DNA of 64,000 bases, from contig NZ_PJCA01000034.1 in the NCBI RefSeq assembly GCF_002836355.1, positions 23,223 through 87,222 of the forward strand. The letters are read 5' to 3'. Source of the stretch: Moritella sp. Urea-trap-13. GTDB lineage: Bacteria > Pseudomonadota > Gammaproteobacteria > Enterobacterales > Moritellaceae. The position numbers and the translations under genes are program-made. Below the pieces are notes generated by a model. That model worked only from the letters and a program-made list of their open reading frames with translations. It was not told where the DNA came from and ran no database searches. Positions 29,996-39,532 of this stretch are shown here, in pieces. The stretch's first letter is position 1. The number at the start of each line of letters is the position of its first letter.

Positions 29996-32245
29996 ATGGC
30001 TGCCTTTCTAGTCGATATTAAACACATGATCTTACGTTTTTTTTATGCGCTTGCATTTCTTCTATTTAGCACTACTGCAGCAGCCAGTCTATTTGACCAG
30101 CTGATATTGCCCAATGAGCTAAAGCGCAGCCAAGTTGTACAATACAGTCAACCATATCAATGCATTCAAATTATTGATGAATATTTGCAAATACACCAAA
30201 AAAACGTGATAAATTCAGTTTCACGTGTCAGTCACATCAGAGAAAAATCAGTTACGTCTTCCGATCTCGTGTTGATAAAACAACAAAAAGCCTTGTGTTA
30301 TTTCTACGCCAACAATATCGATCAAGCCGTTGTTACCTTAGATAAAATGCTCGCGACAAAAGCACATGATGTACCGTTACATTTGCGCCAACAAAGTTTA
30401 TTAATCAAAAGTCATATTCTGGCACAGTCAACGACCTTAGCTAACTTTCAGCAGGCACAAGAAACCATTGAGCAAGTACTCAACAGTATTGCTAACAATA
30501 CCTATAATCCGACAGCCAATGGCTATTTTGCCCTCAAAATTATCGCCGGTGAGATAGCACTTAAGTTAAACAACTATGACGAATCAATGTCGCTGTTTCG
30601 CGAGGCTAATACGTTTGCAGCTCAAACCCCGTTAACCAATAATGCGGCTTGGGCTGCTTATGCTATTGGTTATAATTATCAGCAACAAAACAAATTAACC
30701 TTGGCGATTAATTTTTACAACAAAGCCCAACAAAAGCTGCTTGATAATAACGATACGCTCAATGGCCTACTAACTAAAAAAATGAGTCAGGCGTATATCG
30801 CCCAAGATAATTTTAAATTGGCCATCAGCTTTGCTAATCAATCCGCACAATACTATCAAAACTTAGGCAACAAACTGCAACTGTCTGATTCTTTGTTAGC
30901 CCTTGCTAGCATGCACCGTAAAATTAAAGAATATAACTTATCGTTAGTTTATTATTTTAATGCTTTAGATTTATTAAAAGCCTTTGATGCAAAAAACAGA
31001 TTAAATGCGGTTTATTTTGAAGTGGGAAAAACCTATTTACAGATGGGTAACTATAGCTTAGCCGAGCAATACCTAACCAATGCCGAGCAATTATTTTATA
31101 ATAATGGCCAAAGCGAACTACTGCTGGAAGCGCTGGTGCACTTAGCCAACCTCTCGATACAACAACAACGTTACGATACCGCGCTAATTCGCTTGAACAA
31201 AGCACTGTCGATCGCAGGCAAACTCAATAACAGTAAACACTTTGAAACTGTCTACCTCTACCTCGCCACCGCTTACGAAGAAACAGATCAATACTCAAAA
31301 GCACTGGATAGCTATAAACAGTTCGTGCGTTACAACAAATTGTCTAATTTTGATGCTAAGAAGACATTACCAGTCTCTAATCAGCACAAAGAAAATAATG
31401 AAATAAAATCACAAAAAATAGACCAGTTACAAGCCCAAGTGATCAAGCTTAAGCAAGCAAAGGATAACTTGATCATTAACGTCGTATTACTTGCTTCAAT
31501 TATGCTGGTTATTCTATATCTGTATTACGTCAATAATCAAAAAATGAAATTACAACAACAAGATGTCGAACAGCTAGAAAATAGCTATAACGTCCATCCA
31601 AATACCGGTTTGAATAACATCAATAGCCTGAAAAAATATATCCCAACACCACTCCAAGAAGCGCGATTTTACTCTGACTGGGAATATACCGACAAACAAA
31701 ATAGTGTCCACAGCTGTGCCATTATCAGCCTTGATTTTCTGCAACCTTTACGTCAGAAATACAGCCTTTCATTAGTAAATAACATCGAAGCCGAATTAGG
31801 TGCTTATTTGCTAAAACAACTACATGATTCAGAACGTTTATTCCAACTAAACGACTCTCAGCTATTACTGGTGAGAAAAGTGAACAAAAATTATGATCCC
31901 GCCATCATTGCGAACTATATTTTAGACTGGTTCGAACAGTTTGATTGCCAACTTAATTTTAACAAGGATATTTCAATAGGCATGGTTTCCCACCCGTTCT
32001 TATTTAAATACCCAACCGCAATAGACAGCAAAAAATTGTTAAACATTGCGACCTTAGCCTTATCTGGCGCCACACAATTAAGTCGTAAACATAAGCAAAA
32101 CAGTTGGGTTAAATTAAGTGCCTTGACCTATACGCAACCGGCATTTTTCCATGGCGACATTTGGAATCGTTCAAAACAGGCTATTGAAAAAGGCTTAGTA
32201 AAAGTAACCTCATCAACAGACAAAAATGATATTAATTGGTTGTAA
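29996..32245 (+). CDS. Periplasmic TPR protein with C-terminal degenerate GGDEF-like domain
   Basis: A 749-residue membrane protein. A signal sequence or anchor lies near the N-terminus (ILRFFYALAFLLFSTTAAA). About residues 50-470 hold tetratricopeptide-type helical repeats (NNYDESMSLFREANTFA, NKLTLAINFYNKAQQKL, KEYNLSLVYYFNALDLL, GNYSLAEQYLTNAEQLF). A transmembrane helix at about 490-510 (VVLLASIMLVILYLYYV) and a short coiled coil follow. The C-terminal cytoplasmic domain begins NPNTGLNN, like the DPLTGLxN opening of GGDEF domains. Where GGDEF should stand it has QLNDSQLLLV, so cyclase activity is not expected. The start is uncertain: GTG 29993, ATG 29996 or ATG 30026. Probably a sensor or scaffold acting with the cyclase encoded next. 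Confidence 0.7.
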   Translation: MAAFLVDIKHMILRFFYALAFLLFSTTAAASLFDQLILPNELKRSQVVQYSQPYQCIQIIDEYLQIHQKNVINSVSRVSHIREKSVTSSDLVLIKQQKALCYFYANNIDQAVVTLDKMLATKAHDVPLHLRQQSLLIKSHILAQSTTLANFQQAQETIEQVLNSIANNTYNPTANGYFALKIIAGEIALKLNNYDESMSLFREANTFAAQTPLTNNAAWAAYAIGYNYQQQNKLTLAINFYNKAQQKLLDNNDTLNGLLTKKMSQAYIAQDNFKLAISFANQSAQYYQNLGNKLQLSDSLLALASMHRKIKEYNLSLVYYFNALDLLKAFDAKNRLNAVYFEVGKTYLQMGNYSLAEQYLTNAEQLFYNNGQSELLLEALVHLANLSIQQQRYDTALIRLNKALSIAGKLNNSKHFETVYLYLATAYEETDQYSKALDSYKQFVRYNKLSNFDAKKTLPVSNQHKENNEIKSQKIDQLQAQVIKLKQAKDNLIINVVLLASIMLVILYLYYVNNQKMKLQQQDVEQLENSYNVHPNTGLNNINSLKKYIPTPLQEARFYSDWEYTDKQNSVHSCAIISLDFLQPLRQKYSLSLVNNIEAELGAYLLKQLHDSERLFQLNDSQLLLVRKVNKNYDPAIIANYILDWFEQFDCQLNFNKDISIGMVSHPFLFKYPTAIDSKKLLNIATLALSGATQLSRKHKQNSWVKLSALTYTQPAFFHGDIWNRSKQAIEKGLVKVTSSTDKNDINWL

Positions 32246-32335
32246 GCTTACATTTTAAGCCCAAACTATTTTATAGATGTATATATAATGGTAAGCTAAT
32301 CTTCATCTTTGATTTAACCAATGTGAAAAGTATTC

Positions 32336-33856
32336 ATGCAGACATCACAAGATACGCCTTCAGCTACACCCCAAAGTGAATCCGACGGGTACAGTAAAAT
32401 AAACACAGCTATGTTGTTAGCCTTTATCAATCGTTTACTGGGTGCCACACGCGGTATCGACAATGAACTAAACAGTGCCGTGAGTAAGCTGAAAGCAACT
32501 CTTGAACGCAGTACTTCTGATGATGAACTGAACATTCAAATCAAACAGGTTGAGCGTCAGATAATGCTACAACCGAATGTCTTATCTGACACCTTGAAAA
32601 TTGGTGATAGTGCGACAATTCAAGCCGCCAAGTCATTAGCTCATTTATTGCAAGACGATCCAAAACTGTCCAGCGAACTGCAACTGGTATTGGCAGAACC
32701 AAAAGTGACGGCCGTTGCCGCATTGCAGAATAAAGTACAATCTTTATTCTGCATCTACCACAGTGCTATCAAGAACGCACAGTCATCTAACGGTAATAAT
32801 GATAATTTTTCTGCTACTACGCATAAGAAAATATGTGATGATTTACAACGGCTAATCAATGAATTGGATTTTGCCGGTGGCTTTGGCTCTAACCTGAAGA
32901 AGATCCGCCAACGTTTATTACAAGGTGTTGAAGGTCACGAACTCGTTGATATTTGCCTGCAGATCATCAACAACGTTATTGAAGGGGCACGTGAAGAGCG
33001 CTTAGCCTCAAAAACCTTCCTACATGCGATAGTGGAAGAGCTCAATAACATCGCCTACAAGTTTGATAACTCATTAGTTGATAGTAATAACATCAGCAAA
33101 AAACAAATAAGCTTGTTAGCCAACCTGAAAGAACGCATTGATATTTTAGATTTAGATATCACCACCAGTGATAACTTAGCTGAAACTAAATTACACGTGC
33201 AGCAGGGACTTGAGATCATCTCCAGCAGTATTCAGCAACAAGAACAATTACTGCAAGAAAAAATCCTGCTTGAATTACAAATAAAAGCCGTGCAAGCCCA
33301 GCTTGAAGAACTAAAAAAAGAAACCTTACTGCATACCCAACGTTTAGAAGCGCAGCAGCATAAACTCTACCTCGACTCGCTCACACAAGTATACAATCGC
33401 ACAGCATTAGACGAACGCTTTAAACTCGAATTTAAGCGTTGGCAACGTTATCAAACCAATACCACCGTCGCCATGATCGATATTGATCACTTTAAAAAGA
33501 TTAATGATACCTTTGGTCATATTGCCGGTGATAAAGCCCTTAAGATAGTCGCTCGCGCACTGCAGAAATCAATCAAAAGCAAAGACTTCATCGCACGTTT
33601 TGGTGGCGAAGAATTTGTGATATTACTGGCCGATTTAGAACCAGATGAAATACAGGCTATTTTAGACCAGCTACGTAATACCATTAAAAATATACCCTTT
33701 AGATTTAAAGGCGAGCAAGTCTCAATCTCCATTTCTATTGGTGCAACGCAATTTTCAGCAGATGATAACGATGCGCTAGAACCTTTCGAGCGCGCGGATA
33801 AAGCATTATACGAAGCAAAAAGCTCAGGACGAGATAAAGTCATCATTAGGATCTAA
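32336..33856 (+). CDS. Diguanylate cyclase (GGDEF domain protein)
   Basis: Makes the second messenger c-di-GMP from two GTP. The 506 residues have an N-terminal all-helical regulatory region (about 20-290), a coiled coil (about 295-345) and a complete GGDEF domain. That domain has SLTQVYNRTALDER at 348-361, metal-site DIDHFKKINDTFGH at 382-395 and the active-site GGEEF at 423-427. The inhibitory I-site position reads KSKD (414-417) instead of RxxD, so product inhibition may be weak. No membrane segment, hence cytosolic. It starts 90 bases after the TPR/GGDEF-like gene and may work with it. Confidence 0.92.
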   Translation: MQTSQDTPSATPQSESDGYSKINTAMLLAFINRLLGATRGIDNELNSAVSKLKATLERSTSDDELNIQIKQVERQIMLQPNVLSDTLKIGDSATIQAAKSLAHLLQDDPKLSSELQLVLAEPKVTAVAALQNKVQSLFCIYHSAIKNAQSSNGNNDNFSATTHKKICDDLQRLINELDFAGGFGSNLKKIRQRLLQGVEGHELVDICLQIINNVIEGAREERLASKTFLHAIVEELNNIAYKFDNSLVDSNNISKKQISLLANLKERIDILDLDITTSDNLAETKLHVQQGLEIISSSIQQQEQLLQEKILLELQIKAVQAQLEELKKETLLHTQRLEAQQHKLYLDSLTQVYNRTALDERFKLEFKRWQRYQTNTTVAMIDIDHFKKINDTFGHIAGDKALKIVARALQKSIKSKDFIARFGGEEFVILLADLEPDEIQAILDQLRNTIKNIPFRFKGEQVSISISIGATQFSADDNDALEPFERADKALYEAKSSGRDKVIIRI

Positions 33857-33862
33857 ACTTAA

Positions 33863-33937
33863 TGAGACCTGCGGCGATAAGTATGACCATAATCACTCTC
33901 TAACCAGCGACTATACCTGCTTATCGTCAACGTCTCA
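33863..33937 (+). other. Nested stem in the ppnN leader
   Basis: TGAGAC (33863-33868) pairs with GTCTCA (33932-33937). Just inside, CGATAAG (33875-33881) pairs with CTTATCG (33920-33926), separated from the outer stem by 6 and 5 unpaired bases. The structure ends 16 bases before the ppnN ATG and right before its AGGAG. No T-run, so more likely a leader structure or operator than a terminator. Confidence 0.45.
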
Positions 33938-33953
33938 GACAGGAGTCTAGCTT

Positions 33954-35315
33954 ATGATAACCCATATCAAACCCGTTGGTAGTATGGACCTACTATCGCA
34001 ACTTGAAGTCGACCGATTACAACAAAAAGCCACCAGCGATTTATACTTATTATTCCGCAATTGTTCGCTAGCGGTATTAAATTCCGGTTCGCGTACTGAT
34101 TCAAGTAGTGAAATTTTAAAAGCCTTCAGCAATTTTGATATCAATGTTGTGCAACAAGAACGCGGCGTCAAACTCGAACTGCATAACGCCCCAGAGCAAG
34201 CCTTTGTCGATGGCGAGATCATTCGTGGTATTCAAGAACATCTGTTTTCAGTGTTACGTGATATTCTCTATGTCGATAGCTACATTGAAAAAGTCCCGGT
34301 ACCGAAAAAAGACTTATCCTCATTTTTAACCAACCAAGTATTTTCCATTTTACGTAACGCTCGGGTGATCAGATCTGATTCCGATCCCAATATGGTTGTT
34401 TGCTGGGGTGGCCACTCCATTCGTTCACCGGAATATGAATATGCCAAAGCGGTGGGCCATGAACTGGGCTTGCGTGAGATGAATATATGTACCGGCTGTG
34501 GACCAGGTGCAATGGAAGGGCCAATGAAAGGCGCGACCGTGGGCCATGCCAAACAACGGGTAAAACAACGTCGTTATCTGGGTTTAACAGAGCCGAGCAT
34601 CATTGCCGCAGAACCGCCAAACCCAATCGTCAATGAATTAGTGATCTTACCGGATATCGAAAAACGCTTAGAAGCCTTCGTGCGCCTTTCGCACGGTATC
34701 ATCATTTTCCCTGGTGGCGCAGGGACAGCGGAAGAGCTGTTATATTTACTGGGTATCATGATGCATCCCGAGAATAAACGCCAACCTCTGCCTATCGTGT
34801 TAACTGGACCGAAAGAAAGCGAAGAATACTTTACCACCATTGATGATTTTATCGGCGCAACACTGGGCTTTGAAGCACAGAAATATTATCAAATCATTAT
34901 TGATGATGTATCAAGTGCCGCACAGATCATGAAAAAAGCCATGCAAAAAACCTACGAGTACCGCCGCGCCATTGGCGATGCTTATTCCTATAATTGGAGT
35001 CTTAAAATTGAACTCGATTTTCAGATGCCCTTTATCCCCAATCATCAACATATGGCGGCGTTAAACCTTAGCCTTGAACAAGCGCCTGAAGTACTGGCAA
35101 TGAACTTGCGTAAAGCCTTTTCAGGCATTGTCGCCGGTAACGTTAAAGACTCAGGGATCAAGGCAATTGAAAAAAATGGCCCATTTAAGCTACAAGGTGA
35201 TCCCAAATTGATGCAATTAATGGACAATTTATTAAAAAGTTTCATAAAACAGAACAGAATGAAACTTCCGGGTAGTAAGTATGAGCCTTGTTATGAAATA
35301 ATTAAACCTAGCTAA
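33954..35315 (+). CDS. ppnN: Nucleotide 5'-monophosphate nucleosidase PpnN (YgdH)
   Basis: Cleaves purine and pyrimidine nucleoside monophosphates to base and ribose 5-phosphate; in E. coli the activity is stimulated by (p)ppGpp. The 453 residues align throughout with E. coli YgdH (454). The Rossmann/LOG-fold motifs are [14 protein letters not shown] near residue 182 and [12 protein letters not shown] near residue 255. AGGAG precedes the ATG. xni follows after 18 bases. Confidence 0.95.
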   Translation: MITHIKPVGSMDLLSQLEVDRLQQKATSDLYLLFRNCSLAVLNSGSRTDSSSEILKAFSNFDINVVQQERGVKLELHNAPEQAFVDGEIIRGIQEHLFSVLRDILYVDSYIEKVPVPKKDLSSFLTNQVFSILRNARVIRSDSDPNMVVCWGGHSIRSPEYEYAKAVGHELGLREMNICTGCGPGAMEGPMKGATVGHAKQRVKQRRYLGLTEPSIIAAEPPNPIVNELVILPDIEKRLEAFVRLSHGIIIFPGGAGTAEELLYLLGIMMHPENKRQPLPIVLTGPKESEEYFTTIDDFIGATLGFEAQKYYQIIIDDVSSAAQIMKKAMQKTYEYRRAIGDAYSYNWSLKIELDFQMPFIPNHQHMAALNLSLEQAPEVLAMNLRKAFSGIVAGNVKDSGIKAIEKNGPFKLQGDPKLMQLMDNLLKSFIKQNRMKLPGSKYEPCYEIIKPS

Positions 35316-35333
35316 CTTTGATGAAACCCGGAT

Positions 35334-36113
35334 ATGGCCCAAAATCACTTATTAATTATCGATGCGTTAAACCTGATCCGTCGAGTACATGCAGTTCAAC
35401 TTAATCAAAGTAACGATCCGGTTGCACAAATCAGCGCAACCCGCGAAACCATTAAACACGCAGTCAGAAAACTGCTATCGATCACAGCGCCGACCCATGT
35501 CGTCGCGGTGTTTGATGCTGAGCAAACCGGGTGGCGTCATGAGATCTACCCTGAATACAAAGCTAACCGTAAACCGATGCCGGAATCGCTACAACAAGCA
35601 CTGACTTTCATCCAAGATGATCTGTGGGAATTAAACGTCGACTCTTTATTAACAGAACAAGATGAAGCAGATGATTTGATTGCTACCCTCGCCGTCAAAA
35701 TGTCAGCACAACAGCAACCAGTGACCATTATCTCGACGGATAAAGGTTACTGCCAACTGTTAACACCTTACATTCAAATTCGTGATTATTTTAATAAGCG
35801 TTGGTTAGACCAAGAGTTTATCGACGATAAATTTGGCGTTCAACCACAGCAACTTGCTGACTATTGGGCATTGGTGGGCATCAGTGGTAGCCACCTAGCT
35901 GGCGTCGCGGGTGTGGGGCCTAAAACAGCAACTCAGTTACTAACACAATATCCTAATTTAGACGCTATTTATGCCAGTGAAGATTTGAAACCTAAACTAC
36001 GTGAAAAACTCGACACCCATAAAGAGATGGCTTACATCACTCAACAATTAGCCCAACTAAAAATTGATATTCCACTCGGGTTTAATTTAAAAGACTTGAG
36101 ATATCAACCTTAA
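35334..36113 (+). CDS. xni: Flap endonuclease Xni (ExoIX)
   Basis: FEN1-like 5' flap endonuclease related to the 5'-nuclease domain of DNA polymerase I. The 259 residues start MAQNHLLIIDALNLIRRVHA. Acidic metal residues are visible in DALN, VVAVFDAEQ, EQDEADDLIATLA and ISTDKGYCQLL, and the helix-hairpin-helix in VAGVGPKTATQLL. ppnN-xni order as in E. coli. Confidence 0.95.
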   Translation: MAQNHLLIIDALNLIRRVHAVQLNQSNDPVAQISATRETIKHAVRKLLSITAPTHVVAVFDAEQTGWRHEIYPEYKANRKPMPESLQQALTFIQDDLWELNVDSLLTEQDEADDLIATLAVKMSAQQQPVTIISTDKGYCQLLTPYIQIRDYFNKRWLDQEFIDDKFGVQPQQLADYWALVGISGSHLAGVAGVGPKTATQLLTQYPNLDAIYASEDLKPKLREKLDTHKEMAYITQQLAQLKIDIPLGFNLKDLRYQP

Positions 36114-36122
36114 CCATAGACA

Positions 36123-36163
36123 GTAACGCTTAATGATAGAAATCGATTCTCTCACTAAGCGTT
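36123..36163 (+). other. Weak hairpin after xni
   Basis: TAACGCTTA pairs with TAAGCGTTA across a 23-base loop, ten bases after the xni stop. No T-run follows. A third partial copy (TAAGCGTTA) lies 12 bases on. Possibly a 3'-end stabiliser. Confidence 0.3.
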
Positions 36164-36356
36164 AGACTAAGCGTTAATAGTATAGAAAAAGCGAATATCT
36201 GGATCTATCTCTAACAAATGCATTATCCCCCCTGTGAAACCCGCTATTTAGCTAAATTACAGCAGCAACTGGATTAACAATCGAGTAATACTTTGTTACC
36301 ATACGGCAACAAAATATTTTCATTTGAAAGTAAGCCAAATTAAATAAGGAATATGT

Positions 36357-37364
36357 ATGACACAAACAAGAATTACAGTGATCCCGGGTGATGGTATTGG
36401 TCCGGATATTATTGAGTCTGCAATTCAAATTTTAGATAAAGCTGGCTGTAACTTCGCATATGACTTTGCTGATGCTGGTCTTGCTGCTCTACAAACTTCA
36501 GGTGAGCTGCTACCAAAAGCGACATTAGATTTAATTGAAAAAAATAAAGTAGCCTTAAAAGGCCCGCTAACAACTCCGGTTGGCGCTGGTTTTACCTCAA
36601 TCAATGTATCATTACGTAAGTACTTTAATTTATACGCGAACTTACGTCCGGTACTATCATTTAAAGGCACGCGTAGCCGCTACGAAAACATCGATATCAT
36701 TACCGTTCGTGAAAACACGGAAGGCATGTACTCTGGCGCAGGCCAAATCATTTCCGATGACGGCAGTGAAGCAGAAGCAAAAAGTATCATTACCCGTGAT
36801 GGCGCAGAGCGTATTTGTGTTGCCGCATATGAATTAGCTAAATCAGAAAACCGTAAAAAAGTAACGGCAATTCATAAAGCTAATATTCTTAAAACGACAT
36901 CAGGTCTGTTCCTTGAAGTCGCGCGTGAAGTCGCAAAACGTTACCCTGAAATTGAATCAGAAGAAATGATCGTTGATGCCGCGTGCATGAACTTGGTTAT
37001 GTACCCTGAACGTTTCGATGTGATCGTAACGACGAACTTGTTCGGTGATATTTTATCTGACTTATGTGCAGGTCTTGTTGGTGGTCTTGGTATGGCTCCT
37101 GGCGCAAACATAGGTAAAGATACCGCTATTTTTGAAGCTGTACACGGCAGTGCACCAGACATCGCTGGTAAAAACTTAGCCAATCCAACATCAGTGATCT
37201 TAGCGTCAATTCAAATGCTAGAATACCTTGAAATGAAAACCCAAGCAGATAACATTCGTAACGCAGTACGCGATGTGATCGAATCAGGTGACAGAACAAC
37301 ATATGATCTGGGTGGTACGCACGGAACAACAGACTTCACACAAGCTATCTTAGAACGCCTTTAA
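36357..37364 (+). CDS. icd: Isocitrate dehydrogenase, NAD-dependent type
   Basis: TCA-cycle oxidative decarboxylation of isocitrate. At 335 residues this is the short NAD-type of the isocitrate/isopropylmalate dehydrogenase family, not the 416-residue NADP enzyme of E. coli. Substrate motif SLRKYFNLYANLRP near residue 85, metal aspartates in TNLFGDILSDLCAG near 222-235, and cofactor-site EAVHGSAPDIAGKN near 260. Cofactor choice is inferred from subfamily resemblance. Monocistronic with its own leader. Confidence 0.88.
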   Translation: MTQTRITVIPGDGIGPDIIESAIQILDKAGCNFAYDFADAGLAALQTSGELLPKATLDLIEKNKVALKGPLTTPVGAGFTSINVSLRKYFNLYANLRPVLSFKGTRSRYENIDIITVRENTEGMYSGAGQIISDDGSEAEAKSIITRDGAERICVAAYELAKSENRKKVTAIHKANILKTTSGLFLEVAREVAKRYPEIESEEMIVDAACMNLVMYPERFDVIVTTNLFGDILSDLCAGLVGGLGMAPGANIGKDTAIFEAVHGSAPDIAGKNLANPTSVILASIQMLEYLEMKTQADNIRNAVRDVIESGDRTTYDLGGTHGTTDFTQAILERL

Positions 37365-37584
37365 AGCTTTGTGAGCAATGAATGAGTACTATTCTTGATG
37401 TGTATACTCATTCTATCATTCAGTTGCTTAGCATTCGATATGCTGAGTAACTGCTATTTCTACTTACAACCCCTCCTCGTCACACATATCTATGCATAAA
37501 CCCGCACATGACAATCATGATCTAACCTAGTAATTTATCCATACCGAGCTATAGTTAAGTTTTCATCAGCCGCGTTGGTGATAT

Positions 37585-38088
37585 ATGTTATCTAACTGTC
37601 TCTTTGCCTTACTCTTAATGAGCCTATTAAGTCGATCTAGTTTGGCCACAGAAAATAACCTAGGGACAGATGTTTCAAATCAATATTTTTCGAACTATCA
37701 AACGCAAAACCAGCCATCAGTTACAACAGACGCCACACCTAGGTTCGAATTAAAACAGCCTTTACTTGTTGTCAAAAAAAGCAAGCGTAAACGTAAGCGT
37801 ACCGCTAAACTCCAGCTGCTAAATATGTGGATTGATCCCGACATTACCCGACTGTTTATTCCTCGGCTTAAAGATATCGGTAAATTGAGTTTAAACTTAC
37901 ATTACAGTTTGAAACGGAGCCCTTATCTGTTACTCGATTACGAACGTGTGACGCTAAAAACCAAGTTTAAATCCAATGGTATGTTACAACACGAAGCTTA
38001 TTATAATATGGGGATAGAGGGAGCAATTATTGGGATTAAAGTTCGCGGTGAAGATCCACTACTCTACTTTAGATATCGCTTTAAATAG
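37585..38088 (+). CDS. Secreted basic protein of unknown function
   Basis: A 167-residue protein I do not recognise. A signal peptide (about 1-21, LFALLLMSLLSRSSLA) suggests export. It is followed by a polar stretch, then a strongly basic patch (KKSKRKRKRTAK near residues 64-75) and a C-terminal domain with alternating beta-like segments (LGKLSLNLHYSLKRSPY, PLLYFRYRFK). The Tyr/Phe-Arg-rich C-terminus hints at a beta-rich or outer-membrane association, unproven. It stands alone, with a GGTGAT ribosome binding site, convergent with rlmM. Confidence 0.65.
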   Translation: MLSNCLFALLLMSLLSRSSLATENNLGTDVSNQYFSNYQTQNQPSVTTDATPRFELKQPLLVVKKSKRKRKRTAKLQLLNMWIDPDITRLFIPRLKDIGKLSLNLHYSLKRSPYLLLDYERVTLKTKFKSNGMLQHEAYYNMGIEGAIIGIKVRGEDPLLYFRYRFK

Positions 38089-38109
38089 GGATAGGGATCA
38101 ATCATAAAA

Positions 38110-38182
38110 AAAAGCCATTAAATAGTTCACCGCAGTGATATTTAATGGCTTTTAGAAACGGTAATATATCTATATTACCGTT
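38110..38182. terminator. Twin hairpins between converging genes
   Basis: First hairpin: a 15-bp perfect stem (38110-38124 with 38139-38153, AAAAGCCATTAAATA) topped by an inner TCAC/GTGA stem, A- and T-tracts at its ends, a bidirectional terminator. Second: a 12-bp perfect stem 38157-38168 / 38171-38182 (AACGGTAATATA) with a 2-base loop. The pair separates the secreted-protein gene from rlmM. Confidence 0.8.
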
Positions 38183-38191
38183 ATGATTTTA

Positions 38192-39334
38192 TCAGGCTTT
38201 TTTATCGTCAGGAATGAAGTGTGACCAAGCTACATGGACAGTCACTTCATCACGGTCATGATAAAGATGTTTAGCTTGAATAACAAAACGGTCATCCAGT
38301 TGCTTATCCAAAATCTCTAAGCAATCTTCAAGTGTATGATAACGACGTTTTAATGGTAGCTTAAGGTTAAAGATAGCTTCTTTACACCATGCATTCAATA
38401 ACCACTTACACATTAGACGTGCAACACGTTCAGGTTTCTCAATCATGTCACATACCAGCATATCAACTGGTGGGTTCTCAGGAACCTTAATCTTGTTACC
38501 GTTTAACTTACGGTTAGTCCAAGCAATCGTCGTTTTAGCTGGCTCATATTTAAAACCATCTTCTTCGTAATGCTTAACTTGACCAGTTTCCATCAGGCTC
38601 TCAGCCATAGCACCGTTATCAATCGCCACAACAAACATACTGCGTTGCACTAACTGATACGTCCAACCACCAGGGCAAGCACCTAAATCAACCGCGCGCA
38701 TTGCACCACCGATACGTCGATCCCACTGATCTGCAGGGATGAAGGTATGAAATGCTTCTTCCAGTTTCAATGTCGAGCGGCTTGGCGCTTTCGATGGGAA
38801 CTTAAGACGCATAATACCCATAGGTAATGGCGAATTGTTAAAGCTATATGAGTAACCGATATAAACACTCACGTTATCAATGAAGAATACGTGCAGTACT
38901 GGACGGTTTTTATTTTCTTTTGCTAATAAGTGATCGGCTTTACGCAATGATTGACGTAGTGGCACTGTGTACTTACGACAAAATTTAGAAAGCTCTTTAC
39001 CTTCATTGGTATCAGGCATTTCTACCCGTAGCTCACCCATGCCTTCAATACCCTCACAAGCGGCAACCACAGGGTTAACACGATCGTAAAGTGGCATATC
39101 ATCAACACGCGCATGCAGTGCAATCATTTGACGAGCAAAGATCAATGATGAAAGTGGTAATTTTTTCGCGATTGTATCGACATCGTCAGCAGAGTGACAT
39201 TCAAACACAACATAACCCGAATTCAGCGTTACTTTAGCAAAACCATACGCCTCCATGGCAGTCGCTCGTGCTTGGATCTCAGCAGCACATTCTTTTTCAT
39301 AACCAGGGCGGCAATATAATAAAATACCATTCAT
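38192..39334 (-). CDS. rlmM: 23S rRNA 2'-O-ribose C2498 methyltransferase RlmM
   Basis: SAM-dependent methylation of C2498 in 23S rRNA. The 380 residues have an N-terminal THUMP-like part and a Rossmann methyltransferase domain with the SAM motif DLGACPGGWTYQL near residue 222. The catalytic D is in DMLVCDM and a late K in FNLKLPLKRR. Also called YgdE. It neighbours gcvA as in E. coli. Confidence 0.95.
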   Translation of the reverse strand: MNGILLYCRPGYEKECAAEIQARATAMEAYGFAKVTLNSGYVVFECHSADDVDTIAKKLPLSSLIFARQMIALHARVDDMPLYDRVNPVVAACEGIEGMGELRVEMPDTNEGKELSKFCRKYTVPLRQSLRKADHLLAKENKNRPVLHVFFIDNVSVYIGYSYSFNNSPLPMGIMRLKFPSKAPSRSTLKLEEAFHTFIPADQWDRRIGGAMRAVDLGACPGGWTYQLVQRSMFVVAIDNGAMAESLMETGQVKHYEEDGFKYEPAKTTIAWTNRKLNGNKIKVPENPPVDMLVCDMIEKPERVARLMCKWLLNAWCKEAIFNLKLPLKRRYHTLEDCLEILDKQLDDRFVIQAKHLYHDRDEVTVHVAWSHFIPDDKKA

Positions 39335-39485
39335 TTTCTAATAACCTCATTTTCGTCATCAACATAGCTGACGATACACTCAGTATAGATACAATACCGA
39401 GACTACTAAATATATAAAATATACACAAACCAGTGCAGAATACCGAGTATCTTGAAGTGGTTTGCATACAAAAGTCGCACAGTCT

Positions 39486-39515
39486 AAACCCTTGGCGATA
39501 TAACACCAAGGGTTT
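39486..39515. terminator. Terminator downstream of gcvA
   Basis: AAACCCTTGG / CCAAGGGTTT, a 10-bp perfect stem with a 10-base loop, lies 18 bases beyond the gcvA stop. T-tracts are only three long, so it is moderate. Confidence 0.6.
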
Positions 39516-39532
39516 CATGCCTTCAAGACAAA

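Noticed and set aside
31600..32245. Active diguanylate cyclase domain in the TPR protein
   Set aside because: The position of GGDEF reads QLNDSQLLLV and metal-binding acidic residues are not in place; only the overall opening motif remains.
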